A stretch of DNA of 64,000 nucleotides from Oreohelix idahoensis (taxonomy: Eukaryota > Mollusca > Gastropoda > Stylommatophora > Oreohelicidae). A program made the position numbers and the translations under genes. Location of the stretch: assembly GCA_024509875.1 (NCBI GenBank), contig JAMPIV010018979.1, forward strand, positions 434,001 through 498,000, in the 5' to 3' direction. Positions 11,729-27,134 of this stretch are shown piece by piece. Position 1 is the first letter of the stretch. Each line of letters starts with the position of its first letter. The notes beneath the pieces are model-generated. The model saw only the letters and a program-made list of their open reading frames with translations. It did not search any database and had not been told where the DNA came from.

Positions 11729-12952
11729 ACTCAAGTCGAGAAAGAGTTGGATGAAATGATAAAGTTAGGAATAATTGAACCATCCAATTCGGCATACTCG
11801 TCGTCTATGGTTATTGTCCGAAAAAAAGACAATAACATACGCATTTGCGTCGATTACCGTAAACTAAATCAATTAACGAAGTTCGATGCAGAACCTATGC
11901 CTCTGTTGGATGAGTTACTTACTAGACTTTCCAATTCTCGTTTCTTTACAAAACTGGACTTGTCTAAAGGATACTGGCAAGTTCCTTTAACCGAACGAGC
12001 CAAACCTTTCACTGCTTTCTCCACACCGAGGGGTTTCTTCCAATGGAACTTTATGCCTTTTGGCCTTATGAATGCCCCAGCTACATTCGTACGCATGATG
12101 CGTCGAATACTGGCATATCGTTCTGATGTGATTGCATACTTGGACTATATCTGTCTTTTTAGCGATTGTGGGGAAGATCACTATCTGGGATTAGATGAAC
12201 TGTTGTCTACTCTACGTGAGCATAATTTGACAGCTAAACCCTCTAAAGGCTATGTTGGGTTTAGTGAGACTTCTTTTCTTGGTCATCGTGTTGGTCATGG
12301 TCTCTTGAAGACAGAAGACCACAACACTTCTAAGATACTGAACATCACTATTCCTAAGACTAAGAAACAGCTCCGTAGTCTCTTGGGCCTAATACAGTTC
12401 TACGGAAGATTCATTCTGAATCTTTCCTCTATTACGGAACCACTCTCAACCCTATTGAAAAAAGGGTCTCCTAATATGGTGCGTTGGTCCCAAGAAGGCC
12501 AATCTTCATTGGATCAGATTAAGTCATTATTTTCGTCTCCTCCTATTTTAAGACTACCTACAGCCGATAGGACGTTTGTCCTTCGTAGTGACGCCTCAGC
12601 AATAGGGATCGGGGCAGCACTGATGCAAGAGTATTCTGAGACTCTGCATCCTGTAATGTATGTCTCGAGAAAACTGAATGCGGCAGAAAGGAATTATTCT
12701 GTTCTAGACCGAGAATTGCTAGCTATGGTCTGGGCAATTCTTAAACTCCAAAGATTCCTTCTAGGCGCGCATTTTGTAGTAGAAACTGACCAAAAAGCTC
12801 TCACAGCTATGCAGAATAAGGATTTGAAGAGTTCGAGATCCACTCGATATGCTATTGCTCTTCAACCTTTTCATTTCACGGTACGAGCTATCCGTGGTTC
12901 GGATAATGTGATGGCAGACATATTGTCTCGATGCCCACATGAAGCTACTTAG
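11729..12952 (+). pseudogene. pol: Reverse transcriptase-RNase H of copy B
   Basis: The frame is open from just after the TAA to the stop at 12952. It gives a complete Ty3/gypsy RT (VEKELDEMIKLGIIEPS onward) and RNase H. The catalytic box is YLDY at 12137-12148, as in copy A and unlike the intact YLDD of element C. The RNase H acidic blocks (SDAS, DRELLAMVW, TDQKAL) are present. The start shown at 11747 is only the first Met after the upstream nonsense codon; the natural protein is part of the long polyprotein. Confidence 0.9.
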
Positions 12953-13785
12953 CTCTTTTGTCTAGATCTACTGTAACATATCTAAAGTTATGATCTATTC
13001 GTACAATAACATGCTTCTATAACACTTGTTGTCACTTTGTTTAAACTCATGGTTATGTTGATTACTTGCTTTCTCTGTTACCATCTTCGTAAAAAACAGA
13101 GGAAGGCTTTGTTTCATATGAAATAAAGGTCGAAAAAATTAATGCGGCCACATTTATAGTTTAAATGTATATTAAGTGACTATGGTACATTATAACATTC
13201 TAAGAATTGTACTATTTGTATTGTTCTCAGCAAACCGGTGTGATATCTTGGAACGCTGTAGAACTACGATGACTTCTATTGACGTCCTTATGTTCCTTGA
13301 GGATCTTGCTTCCAAGACATCGCCGGAATGAAGGATCGTCTTGTTCTTCTGACATCATCAGATATTAGTTCTATCCGCATATATAATTATATGTTTGTAA
13401 ACAGAATTTTGCAATGTTGTTTATGATTGACCATTGGAATTTATGGTTATATACACATTATACGTCGTGAGATTTCGATGTTGGTGTAATCCCTTAATGG
13501 AAGTTGTCATTCACCATTTATACACATTGATATGAATTTTTGTTGTAACATTACCTGCACTTTTGAGTTGGTTGGTAACACCTCCCCGGATATATTTACT
13601 TTGAGAAAATAGTTTCTCCTATCTAGTGAGATTTTTTCTTCTCACCAGACGCTCTACTGTGCGTCGATTGGATCTGACATTATGATGTTATATTTTTTGG
13701 TGATCCTTTCATCGGCGCATTACTCATGCGTTATGAGCTTAATGCACCTGGCTCATAGATGTATTTCCCCCGGGAGGTGTGGTAA
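12953..13785 (+). other. 3' untranslated region and polypurine tract of copy B
   Basis: Non-coding, duplicate of 1120-1951. It ends with the same CCCGGGAGGTGTGGTAA tract directly before the LTR. It differs from copy A by one base of length near 13088. Confidence 0.75.
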
Positions 13786-15326
13786 TGTTGCCGTCATTTT
13801 TTACGGTGGAAGAAAACACCAACCTAATGTAATTTTGGTTTGATGTGATCAAAGAGAGATAAATGTATATTGTCTTTCTGTGACAGGTTTGACTGGTGAT
13901 TATCTTCTCCTGTCTTATGTTGTCCTGTCTCAGGCAATGTCTTATAGTTGACATGTCGTAAGGCTATTTATAGGATCATTTACGGAGTATCTATATCACC
14001 CGCTTGGGCGGAAACGCCTGGTCTGGGTTTGCCTCGATCTGGTCCGTGCTCTTTGGGCATGCGCGGGGTCTTGGCGGCAAAAGCCGGGAGACTGATTCAG
14101 AGAGAGTGTACCTAAGGCTTAGAACGGATGTGCCGATCCGTAGATTCCTCTCTGCCAAGTTTTCGATAGGGATTGGAAATTCTGGGAATGACTGTTTGTC
14201 ATTCTTCCGTCCCTGAGTGTTTCTTTATGCCAGTATTGGCTGTGTTGTGTTACCTTAGAGTGTGAGGATTCTTTAAGAAGGTAACTGAAAAACATTACTC
14301 GATCTTTTCGTCGCGTTTAGATCTTACAGGTACATTTATCGCTGATGGCGACATAGTGAGCGAAGCTCACAAGGAGGTATTATACTGTACCCCAGTATTG
14401 CTTCATATTTGAAGGACGAGGTCTAGTTGACCCATTACATACATAAGCCTAGGAATCATCTTTATGGATCCGCAATGCAGGCGGAATATGGTTTGGCAGA
14501 AATTATATATAATCTCAGAAGCTTGTGTAAACTGAGAGTGACCTGATTATCGAGGCTCGCGACCTGCGGCCTGATTTCGTTGTCATCAAATTGGTTCGTA
14601 TTCACGACCAATCCTCTTCACCAGAATGAAGTATTTGGCATGTGAGGCCAGTCTGAAGTCTTCTGCTAATTGTGGGACAATGGCATTGACTTTATTTGAA
14701 TAACTGATATTGCCCGTACTAAGCAAGATATTTGCTAGGGCTTACCTGACGGGGCTCAGTCAGGGATTAGAGCTATTGCATAAACAGTAAACATTGTACA
14801 AGACATTGTTATATGTCTGGGATCTGTGATGCCTGAAGCTGACCTTTGTAACTACACACATTATGTACTCGATCTATACTATTGACTGTTTCGTCCATCA
14901 TTATCATCGTATTATCGTACGTCATGAATAAATATTGTAAACGTAAGCAGCATTCCCTACTTCACTGACTTCTACTTGTGGTTGTGTGAGTTAATGTGAA
15001 GACGTCCAAGAGCCTATACGGCCTTCGTGTTATCAGCACTGTTATCTACACACTTACACGATCAACCACATTGCTATACAAGTATTACACGTCTGAATCT
15101 ACAGGAATACTGGCATTATGTATGTGTCTATTATACCCTGGCGGCACCTCACGCTAGTGACCTAGATTCTCGCCACAACTTGGTACTGCCCAGGACAACA
15201 CGACACGCTTGAAGTACTAACATTCATAACACAACAAACAGTACGTTACATCTGGGCATTTACACTGAACAACCATTTACATCTCTAGTAAACAGACTTC
15301 AACATCCGTGCAAACCATCTTCAACA
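13786..15326 (+). repeat. 3' LTR of copy B
   Basis: Full-length duplicate of the LTR at 1952-3492, with TGTTGCC start, CTTCAACA end and AATAAA near 14927. It is followed by the same flank sequence as copy A. Confidence 0.88.
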
Positions 15327-16505
15327 CTAACCTTGTAGTTACAGTTGAATCTATTCATCTCTCAATCATTTAAATGAATTTACATAACCAAATTACAGCA
15401 TGTGACATTACACAAATAAATCATATGCCCATTGGGGAAATACATTACCATCCCACAAATGAATACATAGAAAATGCAATGTTCTTGCTATCATAATACC
15501 GTTGTGACTGAACATAAGATATAATTATATCTATGGCGGGCGTCTGCTTTTTGTGAAAGTTATGGCTAGAGTCTAGCTACACAAGTAAGCATATCAAATT
15601 TCACACCCAACCACTACTCCTATAATTCAGAGTTATAGTGCCTGTATCTGTTATTGTAAGTTTATCATTTAACCCATTATAAACCATAACACTGACACCT
15701 GACTGTTTAAGCACCACTTAACTAAGGCGGTAGACTGCACTACATTATCACTGAATAAAATCACTAAGAGTCCTCAGAAATGAATTCAAGTCATTTTCCT
15801 ATCAGATACATAAAAACTAACATGAATATATTATATTATAAGAGTTATTTACTCACCCCGAAACATAGGCAAACACATTCTAGTTCTGCTGTGCTAACTC
15901 TGCCTTAGTCTCATATGGTCATCTACGGGCCAGGAAATATCTACGAGTGTGTTTGACTATTAAGACTTTCTAGATTTATAGTTTACAAAGGATGCTCCCC
16001 CCGGACACCTGGCCTAGCGTATTTCTACAGATGTTCGGCGAAAGCCGTAATCCAGAGTAAGACAAAGGTTTCTCTAGAGACTACATCAGAAGTTAGCAAC
16101 CGCGAGAAAGTTCCCTAGATAGACAAAATATTATGAGAGCTCTAACTCGTCTAAGGGGCAAAACCCAGAGACTAACCGCAGGTGTATCTTCCCCTGAATC
16201 GGAGATCAAACTATTTTACCGACCGTAAAAAGTTCCACTGCCGTTAGCGAGCCGGTTCTACACAGAAGCCGTCTTCGCTCGTTCAAACACTTTAAGCGTA
16301 ACAGAAATGTTTCTCTGGTCAAACGAACCACAGGTGCGCTGATGTAACGTTATCTGACTGTTGAAGGCCAGAACGTAAACAAAGCGCGGGTGGGGTTGGA
16401 GAAGGTGAAAAAATTGGGCCACGAAGGTAGAAAAAAAAAACAAAATGGCAAGGAAACCCGAACATTAAAAAAGTAATAACATATGGAACGGAATGGTAAA
16501 ATAAA
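15327..16505. other. Duplicated flank, no gene seen
   Basis: Counterpart of 3493-4681, shorter by 11 bases near 15862. Non-coding on both strands as far as I can tell. Confidence 0.7.
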
Positions 16506-17108
16506 TTAACAGTCACTGTGACACTGTGCAACATCCGTTGGCAGGGGGTGATTTGTTGACAATCTTCGACGAAGGATATCCCAGAGGTGCTCAATCGGAG
16601 AAAGGTCAGGTGAATGAGCTGGCCACGCCATCCCGATGATCCCATGTTGCTGAATAAACTCATTCACCACACGAGCTCGATGGGGTCAAGCGTTATCATC
16701 TTGGAGGATGGCATTACCACCTATGGCCTCCAGAGCAGGCTGAACAATTGGTCTCAAGATTTCGTTCTGGTATCTTGGGCCGGTCAAGTTGCCTTGGATG
16801 ATGTAGAGTGGGGTCCTGCCGTGTCTGTAGAAGCCTCCCCAGACCATGACAGATCCCCTACCATAACGATCCACCTCTCGAATTGTGTCATCAGTAAATC
16901 GCTCTCCTGGTCGTCTCCAAACTCGAATCCTGCCATCATTGAATGACACAGTGAAGCGAAATTCATCAGTGAAGAGAACTTGACTCCATTGTTGCCTTGT
17001 CCATCGGATGTGCTCGCGACACCAAGCAACACGGGCTCTGCGATGAGCAGGAGTAAGAGAGATTCTGACTGCAGGACGTCGAGCAGCCAGTCCAAATTCA
17101 TGTAAACG
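16506..17108 (-). pseudogene. Tc1/mariner-type transposase, copy 2 (5' half deleted)
   Basis: The C-terminal two-thirds of the transposase at 4682-5602. It keeps the first catalytic aspartate (FTDEF, codon at 16965-16967) that copy 1 has lost, and shares the internal TGA after QDDNA. Everything upstream of the RLHEFGLAARRPAVR block is missing. The sequence jumps at about 17108 to what lies at 5957 in copy 1. The first residues of the apparent 154-residue ORF (17109-17150) are unrelated flank. Confidence 0.88.
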
Positions 17109-17189
17109 TTTTGACGAGTAGTATATTTGAATGAACTTACAAAACCTCATTTCGACTTGTCTTCTTTTTCTGAAAACTGTCCCTGTCTC

Positions 17190-17762
17190 GTAATCATGGA
17201 AGGCTGAATCTGTTTATGTCTCACAAATCGTTCAGTCGCTTGTTGGTTTGTCCTTCAGGCCTAGAATCCCTACATAAAAGGGTGCTATGACTTTTTTGCC
17301 TGAATGATAACATTTCCAGTGCTCAGATATTTTCACAGCTGAATGTTTTCCTCTTAAAAAATTCTTCTTCTTCCAAGATCTCCTATTTGTGCATCAAATT
17401 TTACACGGCAGAACGCCTTCATACTTGCAAATGTTCTTTCGCTATAAAAACTGCTCATATTTTATACGTGGCGACCTACTTTTGTACCTTGCAAAACCAC
17501 GAACTGACCTCTTCGGAAGTTGTTTTAGTTATGCAGGTGCTTTAGCATGGAATTCCCTACCCAAGTCTGTCAAAACTGATAATTACATCTCATTCAAAAG
17601 ACATCTGCACTTACATGTCATGAAATCTTGTACTCATTTAACGACAATTCTGTTTCAGTTATTTCAACGTTTCCATGAGCATTTAACTGTCATTGTAATA
17701 TTTTCATTTTAAATTGAATTTTTTTATATTAAGTAGCTTTATTGCTTGACCTCTCTCTCTCT

Positions 17763-17803
<41 letters not shown>

Positions 17804-18025
17804 TCTCTATGTGCGTGAATGACTATGAGTAAATGTACTTGTGTAAGCTCAGTTTCTGATTCTGATGATAATATTAATTAATCCTGTCTGAAGTTGTTAA
17901 TATTTTAATTTTAATTTGTAAAACGCTGAAAATTGTATTGCAGAGCAGAAATGTAAAAAGGCAATTATGCCTATTTCTTTACCCTGATGAAATAAAGATT
18001 TCGTTCGTTCGATCGTTCGTTCCTT
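17190..18025 (+). mobile_element. CR1-like LINE 3' end with TTCG tail
   Basis: Truncated non-LTR retrotransposon. A C-terminal ORF2 fragment at 17389-17712 (HGRTPSYLQMFF, KPRTDLFGSCFSYAGALAWN, SFKRHL) is followed by a 3' UTR. The UTR contains a CT microsatellite (about 17749-17811) and ends in an AATAAAG stretch plus TTCG-rich repeats at 18000-18025. A sister 3' end lies on the minus strand at 44151-44215. The 5' side is lost; there is no endonuclease and no RT core. Confidence 0.7.
17749..17811. repeat. (CT)n microsatellite
   Basis: Nearly perfect CT dinucleotides within the LINE 3' UTR. Confidence 0.9.
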
Positions 18026-21028
<3,003 letters not shown>

Positions 21029-21030
<2 letters not shown>

Positions 21031-22941
21031 CCATGTGAATTTTAATGTGTGAAAATTGCTACAGGACGCCCAAGTCATTTGAGACTGGCAACCTCAGTAT
21101 CTAGAATGATGATTCATGAAGCATCATTGCTCGGGCTGGTGATTGCTTTATTGATAGCTTCGTAAAGAGAACTAAAAGCATAACGTAGTTCCAGTTTCCC
21201 TATGGAGCAGGGAGTGAACGATGAAAGAAATTATGTACATTCTAAATATAATACTTACATTTTCAAAACAGTGTAAATGTCCCTATAAACATATTCACTT
21301 CAAAATTAATGTAAGTTTTCTAGCTTTAAACCAGTGTAAATGTCTATGTGAAAATATTCATTTTAAAGTAATTGAAGTTTCAAACTTTTCAGTCAGTGTA
21401 AATTTAAATGAAAACACATTCAATTTATATTGTGAACACTTTTCAATCAGTGGAGATGTATATGTAAACAAACTCTATCTATATTATTAACCTTTTCATT
21501 TAAATATAAAGTAACCATGAACGCTATTCTATTTAAGTGTAAAGAAAGTTTTATCCCGAGGGATTAAATTTAATTATCATCGAGTGTGTCGTGATTTAGT
21601 CTGTCTCACAACACGGTTTTCTAATCTGAACATACCGCACGCCATAGGTAGAGAATTCTCGGATACAATAGCCAATGGAAACGCACCCTTATTATTGTGT
21701 GTTAGGAAACGTACTATGCTTAAACATAGCAGCCAATTATGTGTAACCGATGGACAAGGATATTTAATTATGAAAAGCATAAAGAAGTATCACAAGGGAG
21801 GATTATATAATTTAACAACGGGAATGTTATGTTAGAGGTAGGTGTAAAAACTTTCTCTAATAGTATTCTAGTAAGATAGAAATATCGAGTGAAAGAGCTT
21901 CGTTACATCAGGCTTAGTCCCAACTTAGCTAGTTGAAGCATGCATATATTAAAATGCAGTTTGCAAACTAACTAATTAGTAGATAGATCAATACAGAATA
22001 ATTCACCGTATAATTAAAGCTTTAGATGACCAAAATCGACCCATAAAGAAGGAAGATAATTGAAAAACTAGTTTTTACATTGAACAGATAGGAAAATTAT
22101 GCCTCAGTTTGAGATTGTTATCACCACTCTTACCCCATGTCATCCAATACGGAGGATGCGCTAGTATATAAGACCTTGCCCTTGGCTAAATTGAGGCCAC
22201 AAAATTCAAAAACTGCAAGCTGAACAGAAGAAGCGGTAACAGTGTAATAGTCGTGTACCTTTGCCAACCGCATCTGTAACGCAGACATTACATGCCATTA
22301 ACAGCTTGTATGTTTTGCCTGAGGGTAAGAATGACTCTATATATATATATTGACGTTTCTGGGAAACGAGCTACCCCCGACAATCTTGATCAGAGACGAG
22401 GGCGAGCAGAGTGAAAAGAACCAACCCATAAGAAGGATCAGAACCGTCATTGGCAGCTAAGTTTAAATCTGTGCTGCCACTTGAACTTCTTGTAACATCT
22501 CACATTTCCCAAAGACTGTGATGATAACTTTCTCGATCCATAACGATTCAAATTTTTTTCCAACTGTTAAAACCTAAAGTGATTATTAAATTTTGTTAAT
22601 TGTAATGTTACAAATTTAACTTCGATTTAATCATTTTAAAGTTACTGTATGTTTGTCTCAGTCAAATTACAACACACACTCAAAACAGAGCTATACTAAA
22701 ATAATAGAACTCTGATGAGTAAATCAGGAGTGGGGGCTTAAACGAGCTGAAAGTAATAAGTGCTTAAATATTTCACAAAAGCGTCGACAGAATTACAGAG
22801 TTAACATACTCAGCCAAATCAGTATTGTTCTCGCTTATTCTGAACATCTTGTGAAGACTCCCTTCGTAATAGAAGTGTCATCACCCTTCTATCTACATCT
22901 CTGCCATGAGTAATCTTGTGCGAAAGTAGATACATTTGAAG
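21029..22941. other. Anonymous AT-rich DNA; 62-bp tandem repeats
   Basis: No gene recognised. At 21269-21480 a degenerate tandem repeat of 54-63 bp runs for about 3.5 units, each starting CAGTGTAAAT or CAGTGGAGAT (21269, 21332, 21394, 21448). The 89-residue frame at 21221-21490 is the translation of that array. Nothing is recognised from 21840 to 22941. Confidence 0.5.
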
Positions 22942-22946
22942 CCCAT

Positions 22947-23922
22947 TGTAGTAGTGGTTTTGTTGTTGATGACTACTACCTTTTGCTGACACGCGAATGT
23001 TATAAGGTTATGTGGCAATCAGGCAACAGGAACATGAACAGGGCACGTCAACTAATGCTAGTGCCAAATGAAGCACCCTGGAACTCTTGGGTTAGTTTAC
23101 ACAGTTTGTTTGACAACAACGTTGGACGTACGATAAAACGAGTAGAGTATACATCCTCTGACATTAACGGTTTGCATATTAATAAACATGGAGAAATGTC
23201 AATATATTATCACTGTTCAGATCGGATAGTCTTATGATAGTCGTATTAATGAACATACGACAGGACATCGTAAGTAAAGCATCAAGGTTCATTTTTGAGG
23301 CATCATAGTGAACAGTGCATATAAAATCCTAAGTCCTGACTTTGACTGACCTCTCATCATCTGCCGTAATCCATAGGACCGCAAAAATATACTTTATCTA
23401 TGTATTCACGTTTGTAATACAATGCTTCCAAGCGGCACGTACTTGAAAATAATAGGCTGGATCCAATAACTTCACTTTATCTTTAATCCATTTCAGTACA
23501 CCCTAATGAAGGGTCAACAATTCCCCATTGAATGTTCTGACTAGATTCAACATGGCGAAAACGTAATATATATTTTTCATTAGCTTAAATGACTTACTGT
23601 TAAATCCTCACGGCGATAGCTTCCACATGGAAGGCCGTATAATATAGGCATCAACAGTAGTTTACCCACAATATGGGGCTCGAACAAACAGACCAACGTC
23701 TGACTTCCATCCCAGCCATTACCTCTCTCTCTGAGGTCACTGCGTCATCCAGTGTTTAGCAACAAAACGCCAAAATACCCACGTACAAATATGTGCGCTT
23801 CCGTGCGCGATGAATTTAATTACCAATATATTCTTACCACATTTGTTGATGCGTACCCTCTTAACAGGAGTAAGACCCGTGTCCACTTTAATACTGTTAA
23901 GGCACTCAAAAAGGACGTAACA
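22947..23922 (-). repeat. LTR of element D (3' LTR in element orientation)
   Basis: On the minus strand it begins TGTTACGTCC and ends CACTACTACA. The adjacent minus-strand sequence at 23923-23947 is a purine-rich GGGGGGTGGGATAAGGTAAAC tract, marking this as the 3' LTR. ORFs here (22983-23237, 23752-23976) recur at 38956-40012 only because both are LTRs. Confidence 0.87.
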
Positions 23923-24766
23923 GTTTACCTTATCCCACCCCCCGCGGAAAAAAATTTTTTTTTTTTTTTTACTTGAATAACCGCGGAGAGGTAAATCAAA
24001 TTATTATCTACACATAATATCAATCTAAATATACTAAACAAAATACTACTAGTTACAGAATAAATATGAAAGTGAACTCAACTGAAATAAACAAAATGCA
24101 ATGTAAGTAAATGTACAACCACTATTAACCAACATGAGGCAAATGTGGCAACACTAGATAATGTAAAGTAATAAGGACGATGAACCCCAAATAAAGTGTT
24201 AACAGAATGAAAAAATGTTAATAAATGAATTCAAATAAATGGAATATGAACGCATCAAAACGACGAGTTATAAATGAAAAAGAATGGAAATAAACTACGC
24301 GAAGTAATCAACACACTTAGCAATACTAAATAAGTATGAGTGCTGATATACTACCTATGTTGTGAAAGAAAATCACTACGGCTATGAACTAGAAATAATC
24401 TATTTGCTATAAATATATTAATTATTAGACATAATTAAATTAGCTTAATTAATAGTTTAAGCATAGCGTCCATGGCCTTAAAATGTTATTAATTCCCACT
24501 GAGTTCACTATTAATTAAAGTCACGAAGTTGAAACATTACACTAGAAGAATGTTACCATGCCACGTTTGAATTAAAACATTATCAATGTTAAATGTTATA
24601 TGCACCCAATAGTATATTATTTATAAGTTCATGTTATTTCAACGTCAAACTGTATATGCTAATTTAAGGAAATGTAAATGTAGATACACAACCAGTGAAA
24701 AAGAAAACAAGCTCATAATAATAGTGTCGCTGAATGACGTAAAGTTCCCTTAGTAGTGAGTCAAAA
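23923..24766 (-). other. 3' untranslated region and polypurine tract of D
   Basis: AT-rich non-coding DNA between the RNase H stop and the 3' LTR, with the polypurine tract at its LTR end. Length (844 bp) is close to the equivalent regions of A/B and C. Confidence 0.65.
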
Positions 24767-26096
24767 TTAAGGAAACGTTCGTGCAGAGGCGTCACTCTTC
24801 GTAGGGCGTTGAATCTCGCTTGACTCATAAGAATACCGCGAAAAGATGTCTGCTAGAACATTTTGCGACCCTAGTGTTGCTCGGATCGTAAAACTGTAAG
24901 GTTGCAGAGCGATTGCGTATCTGGTTGATCTCGATGACTTCACGTCTCTGTTGTTGAGAGCAGTAAGAGCACGCTGGTCAGTCTCTACAATAAAGTGTGC
25001 TCCTAATAAAAAACGTAAAGCTTGGTTATAGACCAGACTAGAGCTAACAGCTCTTTGTCCAAGACAGAATAATTCTTTTCTGTAGGCGTTAGTTTTCTGG
25101 ACACGTACATGACAGGATGCAATGTACCTGAGTATTCTTGAAGTAATGCGCTTCCTTTGCCAAAATTTGATGCATCGCATCGTAAGACCGGTGCATTAGA
25201 AAAGTATGTTTTAATTATATCCAACGTGATTTGATGTTCTTTCGACCACCGAATCATGTTAGCTGCGCCCTTCTTTAAGAAAGTAGAGAAAGGTGCAGTG
25301 ATGGTAGATAAATGAGGAATGAATATCCCATAGAATGTATTAGACCTAAAAGACTCCTTTCTCGTTTCTTAGTCTTAGGTGTTGTGATATTCAGGATTTT
25401 AGAAACATTACTGTTCTCAGTATGTAAAAGACCGTGACCAACACGGTGACCTAAAAATGATATGTCATGAAAACTAACAAATGCTTTAGATGGTTTAGGT
25501 ATCAGATCGTGAGATGAAGAAAATTCAGTCGGTAATAGTATAGATTGTACAGGATGAACTAATGTCATAGCATGTTTACTGTGCAATGACAAAAGAAACA
25601 TTAGAAATAAAATACAGATACCAAACCAGGCATGTGTGAATCTGAATGGGTATCGAAATTTAAAAGAAGAATAGTGAGAGCGATAAAAAGCACATGACAA
25701 GCTAGATACTGAGCTAACTGGCCCAGAAAGGAAGTTAAATAGTCCTACAAGAAATACCAATGTACGACGAAATAAATCAGTATATGTGGTAACGAACTCA
25801 CAAGTCTGTGAAGGATAGGAATTGGAATCCACGAGACTGAATGTAGATTCGGTTGACGTGTCAAAGGTAGTGTGCGTATCACCCACCACAGAGGAATCTT
25901 CCTCTTGAATAGTATATAAAGAAGCATTACGATTAGAGTGTTGCTGAAGCGAAGTTTGTCGTAAGGGGCTCAAAGGAGCGCCAAAATTAGTATAATGTAT
26001 AATGGTATCATTAGTAATACAAGTTCCCACCATATTAGCTGAACGTATCACGTTTGCTGAATGTAACTGGTAATGAGATTTAGGCATAGTGGTAAC
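24767..26096 (-). pseudogene. pol: RT/RNase H remnant of element D
   Basis: The minus strand carries scattered but clear pieces of pol. A post-integrase linker resemblance comes first (SLYTIQEEDSSVV, SQTCEFVTTYTDLF). RT C-terminal blocks follow (KPSKAFVSFHDISFLGHRVG, KILNITTPKTKKRERSLLGL). RNase H is in two frames: RCDASNFGKGSALLQEY with DKELLALVW, then LLGAHFIVETDQRALTAL with SRSTRYAIALQ. Most RT palm motifs, including the YxDD box, are not found. At least two frameshifts separate the pieces. Integrase is absent between Gag and this remnant even when the nested element is disregarded. Confidence 0.85.
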
Positions 26097-27134
26097 TGTT
26101 ACATACTAGGTTTGCTGGTTTCTCACTGAATGTAATTAAACGTTAATGTTATTAGTCTGTTTACACCCACTGTTGCGAGTGTAGTGGTTTGGTCTATATC
26201 ATCGCCACACAGGCTAATTCAATATATGTGTGTTGCTGACCTGTCACTGTGTCTGGGATGTTGACCTGGGTGTGTGTTGATATGTTCGCACACCACAGTA
26301 CGTACATAAGGGTACATGCAGGAGTCAAGAAGGGTTGCAAACGACTGGAACAGTTCGATACTGTTTATTCCGTTACAACACAGATACGATGACATAGATG
26401 ACACACATTCGACAGCAAAACACGAATCATAGTATATAATTTCCACACTGCATGAATACCTAATACGGCCTGTCCTAATCCTGGACTTATAATAGCTTAA
26501 TAGCTTCATACATCTCCACACTGCAGTTAATATATAATATGGCCTGTCCTAATCCTGGACTTATAATAGCTTAATAGCTTCATACATCTCCACACTGCAG
26601 TTAATATATAATATGGCCTACAAAAGTACTTCAATACATAGCAAAGCCTGCATCACACGGCAGCTATAATAAGGTTCATATGGCCTAAACAAATCTTCAC
26701 TGCAGTGTATCACATAGGCTGTACACACAGCGAAATATATAAGTCGACATTTTCTCAAATCCTACGTAGGCATACATTATCCAAAAACACTGGGACTCGA
26801 CCTACACGGTCCACGCCCAAAAAACACAACTCCCTAAATCACACACTAGTCCCGCCAAAAAACCCGTCACGAGATTCGGTTGTCTTGAACACCGTTCTCG
26901 ATAACACATGCAGACTAGCGAGCTATTCACATGACTCAAAACAGTACAGAATAAATACATTAAACAGCGTTCACACGCTTATCTGTACTCTGTCACCCGA
27001 AAAAATAGGAAAAGATAATTATATCCTAAAGTCAAACAAGTATCCGCTTAATCAAGCGTTGCAACTCGAAATTTAATATGTCTAAAAAACCATTCTAAAG
27101 ATTACTTCCCCTTCCATAAGTTCCACTTGCAACA
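26097..27134 (-). repeat. LTR of element E (3' LTR in element orientation)
   Basis: On the minus strand it starts TGTTGCAAGTGG and ends GTAACA. It contains a 74-bp direct duplication (units from 26467 and 26541). A minus-strand AATAAA lies at 26364-26369. The ORF at 26705-27076 is LTR sequence without a domain. Confidence 0.88.

Larger units (their letters stand above)
6444..15326 (+). mobile_element. Gmr1-like LTR retrotransposon copy B
   Basis: In order this has a 5'-truncated LTR, primer-binding region, 1.26-kb leader, gag-pol 8157-12952, untranslated 3' region with polypurine tract, and a full 3' LTR. The pol order is protease, integrase, RT, RNase H. The 5' LTR lacks its first 1085 bases because the duplication breakpoint fell inside it, so promoter sequence is probably missing. 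Over the 456 bases that can be compared I count about six differences between the two LTRs. The coding region has several stops, frameshifts and active-site losses, so this copy is dead. Confidence 0.9.
6446..17601. repeat. Tandem segmental duplication, copy 2
   Basis: This unit starts in the middle of an LTR and ends inside the CR1-like fragment at about 17601, where its sequence continues as an undisturbed LINE tail. Copy 2 lacks the 669-bp block and the 11-bp stretch present in copy 1. Divergence in the shared RT-RNase H part is about two substitutions in 1.1 kb by eye, lower than LTR divergence within the element. The duplication is therefore younger than the insertion. Confidence 0.85.

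Noticed and set aside
22983..23237. Repeated 84-residue ORF (also 38956-39210)
   Set aside because: Lies inside both LTRs of D and is duplicated for that reason; no domain.
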